Shown: piece after piece, positions 28,900 through 37,367 of the stretch
Layout of the letters: the number at the start of each line of letters is the position of its first letter
Numbering within the stretch: the stretch's first letter is position 1
Source of the DNA: Palsa-504 sp050011155
Lineage (GTDB): Bacteria; Actinomycetota; Actinomycetes; Streptosporangiales; Streptosporangiaceae
Assembly: GCA_050011155.1 (NCBI GenBank)
Contig: JBEKJP010000058.1
Location: forward strand, 1-64,000
Length of the DNA stretch: 64,000 nucleotides
Direction of reading: 5' to 3'
Notes under the pieces: generated by a model
Databases searched by the model: none
What the model was told of the DNA's origin: nothing
What the model saw: the letters and a program-made list of their open reading frames with translations, nothing else
Position numbers and translations under genes: made by a program

Positions 28900-30361
28900 T
28901 TAGCCGGCGCAGTACTGGCAGTACGGGTCCTGGCAGGGCAACGGTACGAAGACGGGTTCGTCGGGTTTCTCGGGGTCGCCGGGGTCGCCGGGGTCCTGGC
29001 CGGCCGCGCGGCCGGCGCGGAGCTTCTCGTTGGCCAGGCAGGTGGAGATGGCCAGGTCCAGGTCGAGCCGTTCGCCGTACCAGGGCGGGATGATCGTGTC
29101 CGGGGTGATGTCGGCGTCGTGGACCTGGTCGATCGATGCCGCCGTCCGGCGATGGCAGCGGCGGGCAGGGCGGCAGGGCCGTGCCGTCGGGCTGATAGAA
29201 GGTGAACTTACCGCCTTGACCTGCGGCGATGAGGTAGCCGCGGTCGTGGACGGCCGTGTGATGGTATTTGCACAGGCTAATGAGGTTCTCCAGGGTCGTG
29301 CGGCCGCCGTTGGACCAGTACTGGATGTGGTGCAGGTCGACCTGGCGGGACTCGCAGCCGGGGTAGCGGCACCGGCCCCGGTCCCGTTCGCGGGCGGCCT
29401 TGCGCAGCGCGGCGCTGGGGCGGCGGCGCCTGCGGCCCAGGTCCAGGACCGCGCCGTCGCGGCCGTGGAGCATCCACGACAGGGCCGCGGTGCAGGTGAT
29501 CACCTGGGCGGTGGTGACGCTGACCGCGTCGCCGTCCTCGACGTGGCACCGGGCCGGATCGGCCGGATCCGTGCCGGGCACGGCCGCCGGGGCATGCTCG
29601 GGCGTAGCGGAAACGCCGGCGGGACCGGAACCGGGCTCGCCGCCGGGCGGGGTGGTGATGACGTCGGTGCCGACGTGCAGGACGACCTGGTACACCTCCG
29701 CGTCATCAGCCCCGGCCACCTTCCCCGCCAGGAACGACTCCGCCACCACCGCCAGCGCATCAGCCAGATCCGACGAAGTCATCAGGACCGGCCGCCCAGC
29801 CGGCGGCGTCTCCGCGGAAACGTCCCCCGGCTCCACGTCAGCGGCGGCCGCCCGCAGCGCCCTCAGCAGCACCGCCCCTTGCAGCGGCGGCAGCCGGAAC
29901 GTCCCCGCCAGCGACCCGTCCTCCTCGAACCGCCACGCCAGCCGCCGCCTGATATGAGAGGCGGCGTCATCAGCCCGCGAACACTGCCGGTACGCCCGCG
30001 CAAACCGCTCCAGCTGATTCCCCGTCATCGGCCCCGCGATCTCGGCCAGGCCTTCCTCGGTCGCCGGGGTCGCGATCCGCGTCAGCGCCCGCACCTTGGC
30101 ATACGACAGCCGGGCCGCCGCGAACTCCCCCCGGATCACCGGCAGGACCCGCAGCGCCCGCGCCACCCGGACATGCTCCCGCGCGGTCCCCGACGACAGC
30201 TGGCACTTCCACGACAGCCACGCCGCGCAGCTGTTCATCTCCCACGACGCCCACCCCCGCCGCTCATCGAACTCGCCCAGCAGCACCAGGAACCGGCACG
30301 TCGCCGCGGCCAGATGACCAGCCACCTCGCAGATCCGCGCCTCCAGCCGCTCCAGCGGCAC
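28805..30361 (-). CDS. DUF222/HNH endonuclease-like protein (13E12 family), frameshifted near the 3' end
   Basis: The DUF222 region fills the first 300 residues. The HNH domain is intact (CRYPGC ... VDLHHIQYWSNGG ... LISLCKYHHTAVHD). Near 29130-29138 a doubled ATCG (ATCGATCG) throws the frame. Removing one copy restores a sensible tail (IDQVHDADITPDTIIPPWY ... PCQDPYCQYCAG) ending at 28900; as read, the tail becomes Arg/Pro-rich and ends at 28805. GTG start at 30361 is the only available one, since a stop and the PadR operator lie just upstream. 13E12 proteins are common, repeated, mobile-like genes in actinobacteria; function unclear. Confidence 0.72.
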   Translation of the reverse strand: MPLERLEARICEVAGHLAAATCRFLVLLGEFDERRGWASWEMNSCAAWLSWKCQLSSGTAREHVRVARALRVLPVIRGEFAAARLSYAKVRALTRIATPATEEGLAEIAGPMTGNQLERFARAYRQCSRADDAASHIRRRLAWRFEEDGSLAGTFRLPPLQGAVLLRALRAAAADVEPGDVSAETPPAGRPVLMTSSDLADALAVVAESFLAGKVAGADDAEVYQVVLHVGTDVITTPPGGEPGSGPAGVSATPEHAPAAVPGTDPADPARCHVEDGDAVSVTTAQVITCTAALSWMLHGRDGAVLDLGRRRRRPSAALRKAARERDRGRCRYPGCESRQVDLHHIQYWSNGGRTTLENLISLCKYHHTAVHDRGYLIAAGQGGKFTFYQPDGTALPPCPPLPSPDGGIDRPGPRRRHHPGHDHPALVRRTARPGPGHLHLPGQREAPRRPRGRPGPRRPRRPRETRRTRLRTVALPGPVLPVLRRLTPCRQPRAPRQISVQVRSGRRARTAAKTGLR

Positions 30362-30412
30362 CGCCGCCAGATCCGGACCCGCCCCAGGAACGGTGCGACG
30401 AGAACAGAGAGG

Positions 30413-30448
30413 TTGCTTATATCAGAATTCTGATAGTAGAATTCTGAT
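30413..30448 (+). promoter_or_regulatory. PadR-gene promoter with palindromic operator; leaderless start
   Basis: TTGCTT (-35, 30413-30418), an 18-bp spacer and TAGAAT (-10, 30437-30442), which ends 6 nt before the ATG at 30449. The spacer contains the 16-bp perfect palindrome TATCAGAATTCTGATA (30420-30435). A second half-related copy (AGAATTCTGATAT) runs over the -10 to the start codon. A repressor bound here would block RNA polymerase, and autoregulation by PadR is the simplest reading. Confidence 0.65.
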
Positions 30449-31012
30449 ATGCCTCGTGACGCACTTGCCAACCCGGTCGCGCTGTCCATCTTGGGAGCGC
30501 TGCTGGAACAGTCCATGTACCCGTATCAGCTAGCCACGGCGCTCGCCGATCGTGGCGTTCCGGTCAACCGCGGGACGGTCTACGACACCCTAGAAGCCAT
30601 GACCCGAGCCGGCTGGGTCGAGCCCCAGGCCGCCGAGCAAGCGGGAGCGCGACCTAAGCGGACCCCCTACGCGCTCACCGAGGATGGCCGGGACGAACTG
30701 GTCCGGCGGCTGGACACCCAGATCCGCACCCCCCGCCGGGAGTTCACCGAGTTCCTCGGCGCGGTCAGCCACATCGGCGTGCTCGGCCCGGCGCGAGCCG
30801 CCGAAGCACTGTCCGAACGAGCCGAGCGACTTGCCGTCCTCATGGACGAAGACCATCGCCACCTGGACGAAGCCCTGGCCGATGGGAGCGTGCCGCGCCT
30901 GTTCGTCATCGAGGGGGAGTACGCACTCACGATGATGCAGACCGAACGGGACTGGGTGCTGGCGCTGGCCGACGAGATCAGAGCCGGAGAGCTGGCATGG
31001 CCGCACCGGTAA
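30449..31012 (+). CDS. PadR-family transcriptional regulator
   Basis: 187 residues. N-terminal winged helix with the PadR pattern (ALSILGALLEQSMYPYQLATAL ... VNRGTVYDTLEAMTRAGWVE) and the C-terminal helical dimerisation region. It starts directly after its probable operator, without a ribosome site. lhgO begins 8 bp after its stop, so PadR probably controls itself and lhgO. The inducing ligand is unknown. Confidence 0.88.
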   Translation: MPRDALANPVALSILGALLEQSMYPYQLATALADRGVPVNRGTVYDTLEAMTRAGWVEPQAAEQAGARPKRTPYALTEDGRDELVRRLDTQIRTPRREFTEFLGAVSHIGVLGPARAAEALSERAERLAVLMDEDHRHLDEALADGSVPRLFVIEGEYALTMMQTERDWVLALADEIRAGELAWPHR

Positions 31013-31019
31013 CGTACGT

Positions 31020-32243
31020 ATGGTGAACGGACCAGTCGGGATTGTCGGGGCGGGGATCATCGGGCTGGCCACGGCCCGGCTACTGGCCCAGGCGGGCGTG
31101 CCGGTGACGGTGTGGGAGAAGGAGCCCGGCGTGGCCCGGCACCAGACCGGCCGGAACTCCGGCGTGGTACACGCCGGGATCTACTACCAGCCGGGCTCGG
31201 CCAAGGCGAAGAACTGCCGGCGCGGGGTCGAGCTCCTTCGCGCCTACTGCGCCGAACGCGACCTGCCGTGGGACGAGCGCGGCAAGCTGGTAGTGGCCAG
31301 GAATGAGGTGGAAACCCAGCGGCTGCGCGAGATCGAGCGCCGGTCCCAGGCCAACGGCGTACCCGGGGTGCGCTGGCTGGACGGCCCGGACATCCGCGCG
31401 CTCGAGCCAGACGTGGCGGGCGTGGCCGCACTGCTGTCTCCCACCACCGCCATCACCGACTACCCCGGCATCGCCCGGTCGTTCGCCGCGGACCTGACCG
31501 ACGCGGGGGGCGAACTGCTGACCGGCACGCCGGTCATGGGAGTACGCCGGCACGGGGACGGCGTCCAGGTGCGCATCCCGGCCGGGATCCGTACGGTGTC
31601 CCGGCTGGTGATCTGCGCCGGGCTGCAGTCCGACCTGCTGGCCCAGGCGGCGGGTGACGAGCCCGGCCCGGAGATCGTCCCGTTCCGCGGCGAGTACCTG
31701 CGGTTGCGGCCCGAGGTGAAGGACCGGGTGCGCCACCTCATCTATCCGGTACCCGACCCGGCGTACCCGTTCCTCGGCGTCCACCTGACCCCGCGCATCG
31801 ACGGCGAGTCCGACCTCGGGCCCAACGCGGTGCTGGCACTGGCCCGGGAGGGCTACCGGTGGCGCGATGTGTCGGCGGAGCAGTTGTCCCGGCTGGCACG
31901 TTCGGCGGCGTTCCGGCGGCTGGCCCGGCAGAACTGGCGGGCCGGACTGCGAGAGATGCGCGGCTCGCTGTCCCGCGCGGCCTTCCTGGCCGAGGCCCGC
32001 AGCTACCTGCCCTGGCTCGAACCCGGCCAGGTGACGCCGGCACCCGCCGGGGTGCGCGCCCAGGCGGTCGACCAGGACGGGTCGCTGGTGGACGACTTCC
32101 GCATCCACCAGATCGGCCCGGTCACGGCTATCCGCAACGCGCCCTCCCCCGCCGCGACCGCCTCGATGGCCATCGCCGAGCAGATCATGACCCGGCTATC
32201 CGTAACGCCTGGGTTACCGACCTGCGTATTTTTGCTTTCTTAG
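31020..32243 (+). CDS. lhgO: L-2-hydroxyglutarate oxidase
   Basis: 407 residues. FAD dinucleotide motif (VGIVGAGIIGLATARLLAQA), ARHQTGRNSGVVHAGIYYQPGS characteristic of LhgO, PFRGEYLRL, and YPVPDPAYPFLGVHLTPRIDG. It oxidises L-2-hydroxyglutarate to 2-oxoglutarate and passes electrons to quinone or oxygen. The last dozen residues (about SVTPGLPTCVFLLS) are hydrophobic and not typical, so the 3' end may have been altered. In an operon with PadR. Confidence 0.88.
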   Translation: MVNGPVGIVGAGIIGLATARLLAQAGVPVTVWEKEPGVARHQTGRNSGVVHAGIYYQPGSAKAKNCRRGVELLRAYCAERDLPWDERGKLVVARNEVETQRLREIERRSQANGVPGVRWLDGPDIRALEPDVAGVAALLSPTTAITDYPGIARSFAADLTDAGGELLTGTPVMGVRRHGDGVQVRIPAGIRTVSRLVICAGLQSDLLAQAAGDEPGPEIVPFRGEYLRLRPEVKDRVRHLIYPVPDPAYPFLGVHLTPRIDGESDLGPNAVLALAREGYRWRDVSAEQLSRLARSAAFRRLARQNWRAGLREMRGSLSRAAFLAEARSYLPWLEPGQVTPAPAGVRAQAVDQDGSLVDDFRIHQIGPVTAIRNAPSPAATASMAIAEQIMTRLSVTPGLPTCVFLLS

Positions 32244-32328
32244 GCAGCGCCGGTGTATCTGAGAACGTGTTCTCTTCTCCATATGGACAGGATTGAACCC
32301 GCTGGCTCTCGGCTGCGTAGGACCTGAC

Positions 32329-33036
32329 ATGAAGCGCAACACCCCGCTCATCACCTTGCTCACCGGCGCCGCCCTCGGCGTCGTCTTGCTGGTGGCCAGC
32401 ATGCTGCAAACGCCGACCAAGGCGCCGACCGGATACAGCTCGACGGTGACATCGTCACCGGCGGCACCCGTGTCCTCCTCGGCGCCCGCGTCGGTCTCGG
32501 CCTCGCCCACCGCGACGCCGTACGCGGCCGCGCCGGCCAAGGCCAACTACGCGGGCAAGGTGAACGGCGGTGGCGCGACGATCGCGATCGTCGTCTACAA
32601 CGGCCAGGTGATCGCGTACATCTGCAACGGCTCGACCATCGATGCCTGGTTCTCGGGCCCTCTGAGCAGCGGTAGCAAGATCACGTTGACCGGCAAGAAC
32701 AACGCCACGCTGACCGCGTCTTACGGCGTCGGGGAGATGACCGGCGACGTGACCGCGCACGGGACCAATTTCAACTTCGGAGTGGACACGGTGTCGAAAT
32801 CGTCCGGGGCGGGCCTGTACCGGGCTACCGGGAAGGCCGACGGCGACGCCGTCAAGGCCGGCTGGATCGTGCTGCCCGACGGCTCGCAGACCGGTTCGCT
32901 CGAGCCCGACTCCGCCTCGGCCACGCCGTCGGCGGTCCGCGCGCCGCGGCTCGACCTGGCCACGCGCACCGCGACTTACCAGGGCACCGTCCTGCACGCC
33001 GTCCCGGTGAGCGGCGTCACCGGCAGCGGATTCTGA
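32329..33036 (+). CDS. Exported, membrane-anchored protein of unknown function
   Basis: 235 residues from ATG at 32329 (AGGA 6 nt upstream); a start 12 codons earlier is less likely. TM helix near residues 7-24, Ser/Thr/Pro/Ala linker to about residue 62, then a beta-rich domain (GGGATIAIVVYNGQVIAYICNG, LTGKNNATLTASYG, GLYRATGKADG, AGWIVLPDGSQTG). It heads a three-gene unit with a DUF6529 membrane protein and a Rieske lipoprotein, so an extracytoplasmic role linked to redox chemistry is possible. No cofactor motif is seen in this protein. Confidence 0.75.
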   Translation: MKRNTPLITLLTGAALGVVLLVASMLQTPTKAPTGYSSTVTSSPAAPVSSSAPASVSASPTATPYAAAPAKANYAGKVNGGGATIAIVVYNGQVIAYICNGSTIDAWFSGPLSSGSKITLTGKNNATLTASYGVGEMTGDVTAHGTNFNFGVDTVSKSSGAGLYRATGKADGDAVKAGWIVLPDGSQTGSLEPDSASATPSAVRAPRLDLATRTATYQGTVLHAVPVSGVTGSGF

Positions 33037-33046
33037 GGAGAAGATC

Positions 33047-33625
33047 ATGACCGCACCGACCGCACGGCAGCCACTGCCACCGCAACGCGCCGCCTCTAGC
33101 GCCGCCAAGCTCGTCATCCCCTGCGTGATCGGCGGCCTGGTCGCGCTGACCCTGGGCATCTACGGGCGGCTGCACAGTCCGACCGGAATCGCCGTCAACA
33201 TCGCCGGGTTCTCCAGCCCTGGCTATGTGAAATCCTGGCTCGCCACCGGCGCCACGGTGGGCGCCATCATCCAGGTGGTCTCGGCGCTGGTGATGTACGG
33301 GAAGGTCCCCCGGGTCAGCGCGCCCTCGTGGATCGGCGGCCTGCACCGCTGGTCCGGCCGGATCGCGTTCCTGCTGGCCGTGCCGGTCGCCATCCACTGC
33401 CTCTACGCGCTGGGCTTCCAGAACTACAGCACCCGGGTGCTGCTGCATTCGATATTCGGCTGCCTGTTCTTCGGCGCGTTCACGATCAAGATGCTGATCC
33501 TGCCCAAGAAGGGCCTGCCCGGCTGGGTGCTGCCGTTCTGGGGCGCCGTGGTGTTTACCCTGCTGGTGCTGATCTGGCTAACCTCGGCGTACTGGTTCTT
33601 TTCCACGTTCGGCGTCCACCGCTGA
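33047..33625 (+). CDS. DUF6529-like membrane protein, probable heme-binding four-helix protein
   Basis: 192 residues with an N-terminal TM plus four further helices. Histidines placed in TM helices (LHRWSGRIAFLL, IHCLYALG, LLHSIFG) resemble the axial ligands of cytochrome b561/ferric-reductase-like bundles. GAGGAG ribosome site 10 bp after the previous stop. Between an exported protein and a Rieske protein it could pass electrons across the membrane. Family assignment is from memory of sequence pattern; heme binding is inference. Confidence 0.72.
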   Translation: MTAPTARQPLPPQRAASSAAKLVIPCVIGGLVALTLGIYGRLHSPTGIAVNIAGFSSPGYVKSWLATGATVGAIIQVVSALVMYGKVPRVSAPSWIGGLHRWSGRIAFLLAVPVAIHCLYALGFQNYSTRVLLHSIFGCLFFGAFTIKMLILPKKGLPGWVLPFWGAVVFTLLVLIWLTSAYWFFSTFGVHR

Positions 33626-33636
33626 GGAGCCCCGTC

Positions 33637-34125
33637 ATGATCCAATCCCAAGAAGCGGGGTCCAGCCGCCGCACGGTTCTGGCCTGCGCCGGAGCGGCGT
33701 GCGCAGCCGCCCTGACCGGATGTGCCACGTACAACTCCAACAGCGGGATCAACACCAGCCAGGGGACCCCGTCGAGCTCCCCGCCGACCGCCTCCGGCAC
33801 CGGCGCGGCGGCCGGTTCCGGCGGAAGCGGAGGCGGGGCGGCCGTGCTGGCCAAGACCTCCGACGTCCCGGTCGGCGGCGGCACGATCCTGACCGACAAG
33901 AAGATCGTGATCACCCAGCCGCAGTCCGGCACGTTCCACGCGTTCACCGCGATATGCACCCACGCCGGCTGCACCGTCGGCAGCGTGTCCAACGGCACCA
34001 TCAACTGCCCCTGTCACGGCAGCCGCTTCAACATCAACAACGGCGCGGTCGTCAACGGCCCGGCCGCGGCCCCGCTGGCTGCCATCAACATCAAGGTCCA
34101 GGGCACCTCGATCCTCCAGGCGTGA
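33637..34125 (+). CDS. Tat-exported Rieske [2Fe-2S] lipoprotein
   Basis: 162 residues from ATG at 33637. Twin-arginine motif SSRRTVLACAG with a lipobox ending AALTGC (Cys about 29). A Ser/Gly/Pro linker follows, then a Rieske domain with both ligand motifs, CTHAGC and CPCHGSRF. This predicts a folded iron-sulfur protein sent out by Tat and anchored by lipid. Export of a preassembled cluster fits Tat. It closes the 32329-34125 unit. Confidence 0.9.
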   Translation: MIQSQEAGSSRRTVLACAGAACAAALTGCATYNSNSGINTSQGTPSSSPPTASGTGAAAGSGGSGGGAAVLAKTSDVPVGGGTILTDKKIVITQPQSGTFHAFTAICTHAGCTVGSVSNGTINCPCHGSRFNINNGAVVNGPAAAPLAAINIKVQGTSILQA

Positions 34126-34129
34126 ACGG

Positions 34130-35065
34130 CTACGGGTCGAGGCCGAGGGCGCGGAAGCGGGCGGCCAGGTCGTCAACCCAGTCGGGCGGGGTCCGGTGGT
34201 CGGCGAGATGGATGCCAAGGTCGGTACGCCACAGGACATCGCCGAGGGCGTGGCGGACATGCCAGGCCATGATGCGCTCCACGGACAGCGAACGCCCGGC
34301 GGCCTCTTGGTAGTGGCACATGATCGCGGTCAGCAGTTCCACCCCTGGGCCCAGGCCAGGGCCGGGGAAGGAGCTCAGGTCGTACTCGGGCTCGGCCAGG
34401 CTGACCGTCTCGAAGTCGAGCACCAGGCGCAGCTCACCGTGATCCCACACCTGGTTGTCGCCGTGCAGGTCGGCGTGAACCAGTACGGCGGCGCCAAGTC
34501 CGGGGGCCTCGAGCACTGCGTCGGCCCAGTCGCACCACCGCAGTACGGAACGGTACCGTTCCGCGTCAACCCAGGCCGCGAACCGCTCGCGCAGCACCGC
34601 GGTGGCCGCCGGGAGACGCGCGGCGGGAAGCGGGCCGGTCTCGGCTTCCACGCGTGCGCGGGCCGAGGGGTCCTGAAAGGCGGCCAGGAACCGCACCAGC
34701 TGACGGCCGGCGTCGCCCCGGTCGATCGAGTCCGCCACCGCGAACAGCGACGTCCCCGGCACCCGTCTGGTCACCAGGAGCAGCGGGTCGGTGCTGCCCA
34801 CCACGACCTCGGGCAGGTACGGCACCACGGACGGCAGCGCGGTCAGCACGCCGATCTCGTTCCGCAACCGGAGCGCGGCCGGACGCGACCACGCGAACTT
34901 GGCGACGAACTCCGTGCCGATGAACGCGCTCGACGCCCACCACCGCGGATTCGAGCCGACGTCGGTCCCGCCGGGGATCACGACCGGGTACCCGGCCAGT
35001 TCCGGCGCGACCTCCCGCAGCGCCCCGGCGAGCGCCGCGACCGAGCCCTCGGCTAGCCACCTCAC
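34130..35065 (-). CDS. Aminoglycoside phosphotransferase-family kinase
   Basis: 311 residues with the APH/choline-kinase fold: catalytic loop VLVHADLHGDNQVW and the metal-binding aspartate in LVLDFETVSLAEPEYDL. N-lobe lysine in EFVAKFAWSRPAALRLRNE. The substrate is unknown; many such proteins act on small metabolites rather than antibiotics, and resistance should not be assumed. Its ATG overlaps the stop of the MarR gene, so the two are co-transcribed. Confidence 0.85.
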   Translation of the reverse strand: MRWLAEGSVAALAGALREVAPELAGYPVVIPGGTDVGSNPRWWASSAFIGTEFVAKFAWSRPAALRLRNEIGVLTALPSVVPYLPEVVVGSTDPLLLVTRRVPGTSLFAVADSIDRGDAGRQLVRFLAAFQDPSARARVEAETGPLPAARLPAATAVLRERFAAWVDAERYRSVLRWCDWADAVLEAPGLGAAVLVHADLHGDNQVWDHGELRLVLDFETVSLAEPEYDLSSFPGPGLGPGVELLTAIMCHYQEAAGRSLSVERIMAWHVRHALGDVLWRTDLGIHLADHRTPPDWVDDLAARFRALGLDP

Positions 35066-35526
35066 GCCGATGCGCTCCTGGCGTTTCCGCGGAAACGCGG
35101 CGGCTGGGCGGGCGGCACGCAGACCCGCTCCAGCAGGCTCTGCAAGGTGCGCTGCTCGTCCTGATCCAGGGCGCTGATAGCGGACGCGGCCACGCGCTCG
35201 GCGCCGGTACCGGCGGCGGCCAGCTCACGGGCGCCGGCCTCGGTCAGGCGCAGCAGGGTGACCCGGCGGTCGGTGGCGTGCGCGCACCGGGCGACCAGGC
35301 CGCGGCCCTCCAGGCTGTCGATCATGTCGGTGATCGTGCGCGGCGACACGTGCAGGACCTGGCTGATCTCGCGCATCGAGCGGTCGCCGTCGGCTAGGGC
35401 CCGCAGGAGCTTGTGGCTCGGCAGCGACAGCCCGTGCTCGCGCAGGGCGGCGTCGGCCGCGGTCCGGATCCGGTGCGCGGCGAACAGGATGGCGTCGACG
35501 GCGTCGCTGCCGGTTCTGGGTCTCAC
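35062..35526 (-). CDS. MarR-family transcriptional regulator
   Basis: 154 residues from GTG at 35526 (GAAGGA about 8 nt upstream). Winged helix with SLPSHKLLRALADGDRSM, REISQVLHVSPRTITDMIDSLEGRGLV and the wing Asp/Arg ATDRRVTLLRLTEAG. Divergent from a siderophore-interacting protein gene across an 84-bp gap with an inverted repeat, so it probably represses that gene and itself. Confidence 0.86.
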   Translation of the reverse strand: MRPRTGSDAVDAILFAAHRIRTAADAALREHGLSLPSHKLLRALADGDRSMREISQVLHVSPRTITDMIDSLEGRGLVARCAHATDRRVTLLRLTEAGARELAAAGTGAERVAASAISALDQDEQRTLQSLLERVCVPPAQPPRFRGNARSASA

Positions 35527-35562
35527 CTGTGCATCCTTCTGTAACTGGACCGCAACAGTATA

Positions 35563-35582
35563 ATAGTGGGTATCCTCACTAT
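35563..35582. promoter_or_regulatory. Candidate MarR operator between marR and the siderophore-interacting protein gene
   Basis: Imperfect inverted repeat ATAGTGggtatccTCACTAT-type centred at about 35572 (outer arms ATAGTG/CACTAT perfect), in the middle of the divergent gap. Typical size and place for a MarR dimer site. Confidence 0.5.
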
Positions 35583-35610
35583 GTGCATCCTCAGAAGATA
35601 GGACGATGAC

Positions 35611-36420
35611 GTGACGACCCCCAGGCGCCGTCCGGCTCCGGTGTTCCACCCGGTGTCGGTGGCGGACATCAGCCAGCTCACCCCGCGTATGCGGCGGATC
35701 ACCTTCACCGGCGACAAACTCGCCGAGTATCCCAACGACGGGCCCGCGACCCACTTCAAGCTGCTGCTCCCCGCGCCTGGGCAGACCGAGATCGCGCTGC
35801 CCACGGCCGGCCCCGACGGCCTGATCTGGCCCGAGCCCCGCCCGATCCGGCGCACCTACACCCCGCGCTTCGTCGACCGGGACGCCCGCCACCTGGTAGT
35901 GGACTTCGCCCTGCACGGCGACGGCAATGACGGCCCGGCGACCAAGTGGGCACAGTCAGCCCAGGTCGGCGACCAGCTGGTGGTGACCGGCGCCCGCGGG
36001 TCCTACCGGATCGACCCGGACGCCGCCTGGACCCTGCTGGTGGCGGACGAGACCGCGCTGCCCGCGGTGGGCACGATCCTGGACGACGCCCCGGCCGGCG
36101 CCCGGGTGCTGCTCGTCGCCGAGGTGGCGGACGAGGCCGAAGAGCTGAAGTTCGACACGGCCGCCGACCTGAGCACGACCTGGTGCCACCGCGGCGAGGA
36201 CCGCAGCGGACCGGGGACGCTGGCCGCGCGGGCCGTCCAGGACCTGACGCTGCCCGACGGGCGCGGCGCGGCCTGGATCGGGCTGGAGGCCTCGGCCATG
36301 CGCACCGTCCGCCGCCACCTGCTCGGCCAGCGCGGCCTGGACCGGGAGCAGTTGTACACCCGGGGCTACTGGAAGATCGGCGCGGCCGACCACCCCGACC
36401 ACGACACCGGCGAAGACTGA
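35611..36420 (+). CDS. Siderophore-interacting protein (FAD/NAD(P)H ferric-siderophore reductase family)
   Basis: 269 residues, GTG start with AGGA upstream. Family markers: ITPRMRRITFTGDKL near the N-terminus, the FAD-binding RTYTPRFVDRDARHLVVDF, FALHGDGNDGPATKWAQSA, GARGSYRIDP, and a C-terminal SIP lobe ending YTRGYWKIG. ViuB-like enzymes reduce Fe(III) in siderophores to free the iron. Likely repressed by the divergent MarR protein. Confidence 0.9.
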   Translation: MTTPRRRPAPVFHPVSVADISQLTPRMRRITFTGDKLAEYPNDGPATHFKLLLPAPGQTEIALPTAGPDGLIWPEPRPIRRTYTPRFVDRDARHLVVDFALHGDGNDGPATKWAQSAQVGDQLVVTGARGSYRIDPDAAWTLLVADETALPAVGTILDDAPAGARVLLVAEVADEAEELKFDTAADLSTTWCHRGEDRSGPGTLAARAVQDLTLPDGRGAAWIGLEASAMRTVRRHLLGQRGLDREQLYTRGYWKIGAADHPDHDTGED

Positions 36421-36463
36421 CAGAGCCGACGGACAGCGCCGGCGCGGGCTAAGGCGGCCCGGG

Positions 36464-37264
36464 CTAAGGCGGCACGGCAGCGATACCAGGAGCCAAGGCG
36501 TCACTGTGGCTGACCGCAAGGTACGTCACCATGATCACCACGCCGACCGCGAGTCCGGCGCTGACCGGCCACAGACCGAGGCCCAGGCCGCCTTCCCCCC
36601 GCCCGGCGGCCAGCCGCAGCGCGATCGAGGTGCCGAGCGGCCGGGTCAGGACGTAGCAGGACCAGAATGCGAGGACCGGCCCCAGCCCGAACCACCGCCA
36701 GGCCACGGCGACGCAGCCGGTCACCGCTACCCAGGTCCACAAGCCTGCCAGGCCGCCTGGGACCACTACCCCGCTGAGATGAACGATGGCAGTGCCGAGC
36801 GCGTACGCCGCCAGCGCGGCTGCCCAGAAGAACGCCTCGCGCGGCATCGAGTCGATCATGCGCAGCGACAAGGTACCTTCACGCGACCGCCACCAGACGA
36901 GCAGTGCGATAAGCAGCACGAGGTAGAGCAGCGCCACCGCGAAGTAGGGCAGGCCCAGCTTGACGTGCAAGCCGTTGGCCGCTTCGGTCCCGGCCACGCT
37001 GATCATGGCGATCGCCGGCCAGAAGAACCAGGCGCGATAGCACTGGGCACGGAACTGCGCAGCCAGCGCGGCAATCAGAGCCACGCAGATCACGCCGCTG
37101 GCCACCACCTGTCCGAGGTGCTGGTACACGTAGTCCGGCCACGCCACACCCGCTCCGGCGAGCATCACCCTGATCAGCCAGAACCAGATGGTCACCATCG
37201 GGATCTTGCTCACCGCTTCCGGCGCGCCAGCCGGGACTGACCCGACGGGCCGCCCTCCGGACAT
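36464..37264 (-). CDS. COG4705-like multi-TM membrane protein
   Basis: 266 residues with about seven TM helices. The family signature near the N-terminus reads SKIPMVTIWFWLIRV, and the repeat-like middle reads LVWWRSREGTLSLRMIDSMP REAFFWAAALAAYALGTAI. The family (DUF347/COG4705) is uncharacterised, with suggestions of metal or small-molecule transport. ATG at 37264; starts further in are possible. It is separated from the convergent siderophore-interacting gene by about 40 bp. Confidence 0.75.
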   Translation of the reverse strand: MSGGRPVGSVPAGAPEAVSKIPMVTIWFWLIRVMLAGAGVAWPDYVYQHLGQVVASGVICVALIAALAAQFRAQCYRAWFFWPAIAMISVAGTEAANGLHVKLGLPYFAVALLYLVLLIALLVWWRSREGTLSLRMIDSMPREAFFWAAALAAYALGTAIVHLSGVVVPGGLAGLWTWVAVTGCVAVAWRWFGLGPVLAFWSCYVLTRPLGTSIALRLAAGRGEGGLGLGLWPVSAGLAVGVVIMVTYLAVSHSDALAPGIAAVPP

Positions 37265-37367
37265 GCCGCCATCATCGCACGATCAATACCAGCGAGCAGC
37301 CTAACCGGAACGGTGCCAGCGCCGCAGGTCGGCCCCGCCCGGCGTGCTTCTTGGCTGACAAGCCAGC

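Noticed and set aside
34130..35065. Calling the APH-family protein an antibiotic-resistance gene
   Set aside because: The catalytic motif is shared by many metabolite kinases; nothing in the sequence or context points to aminoglycosides.
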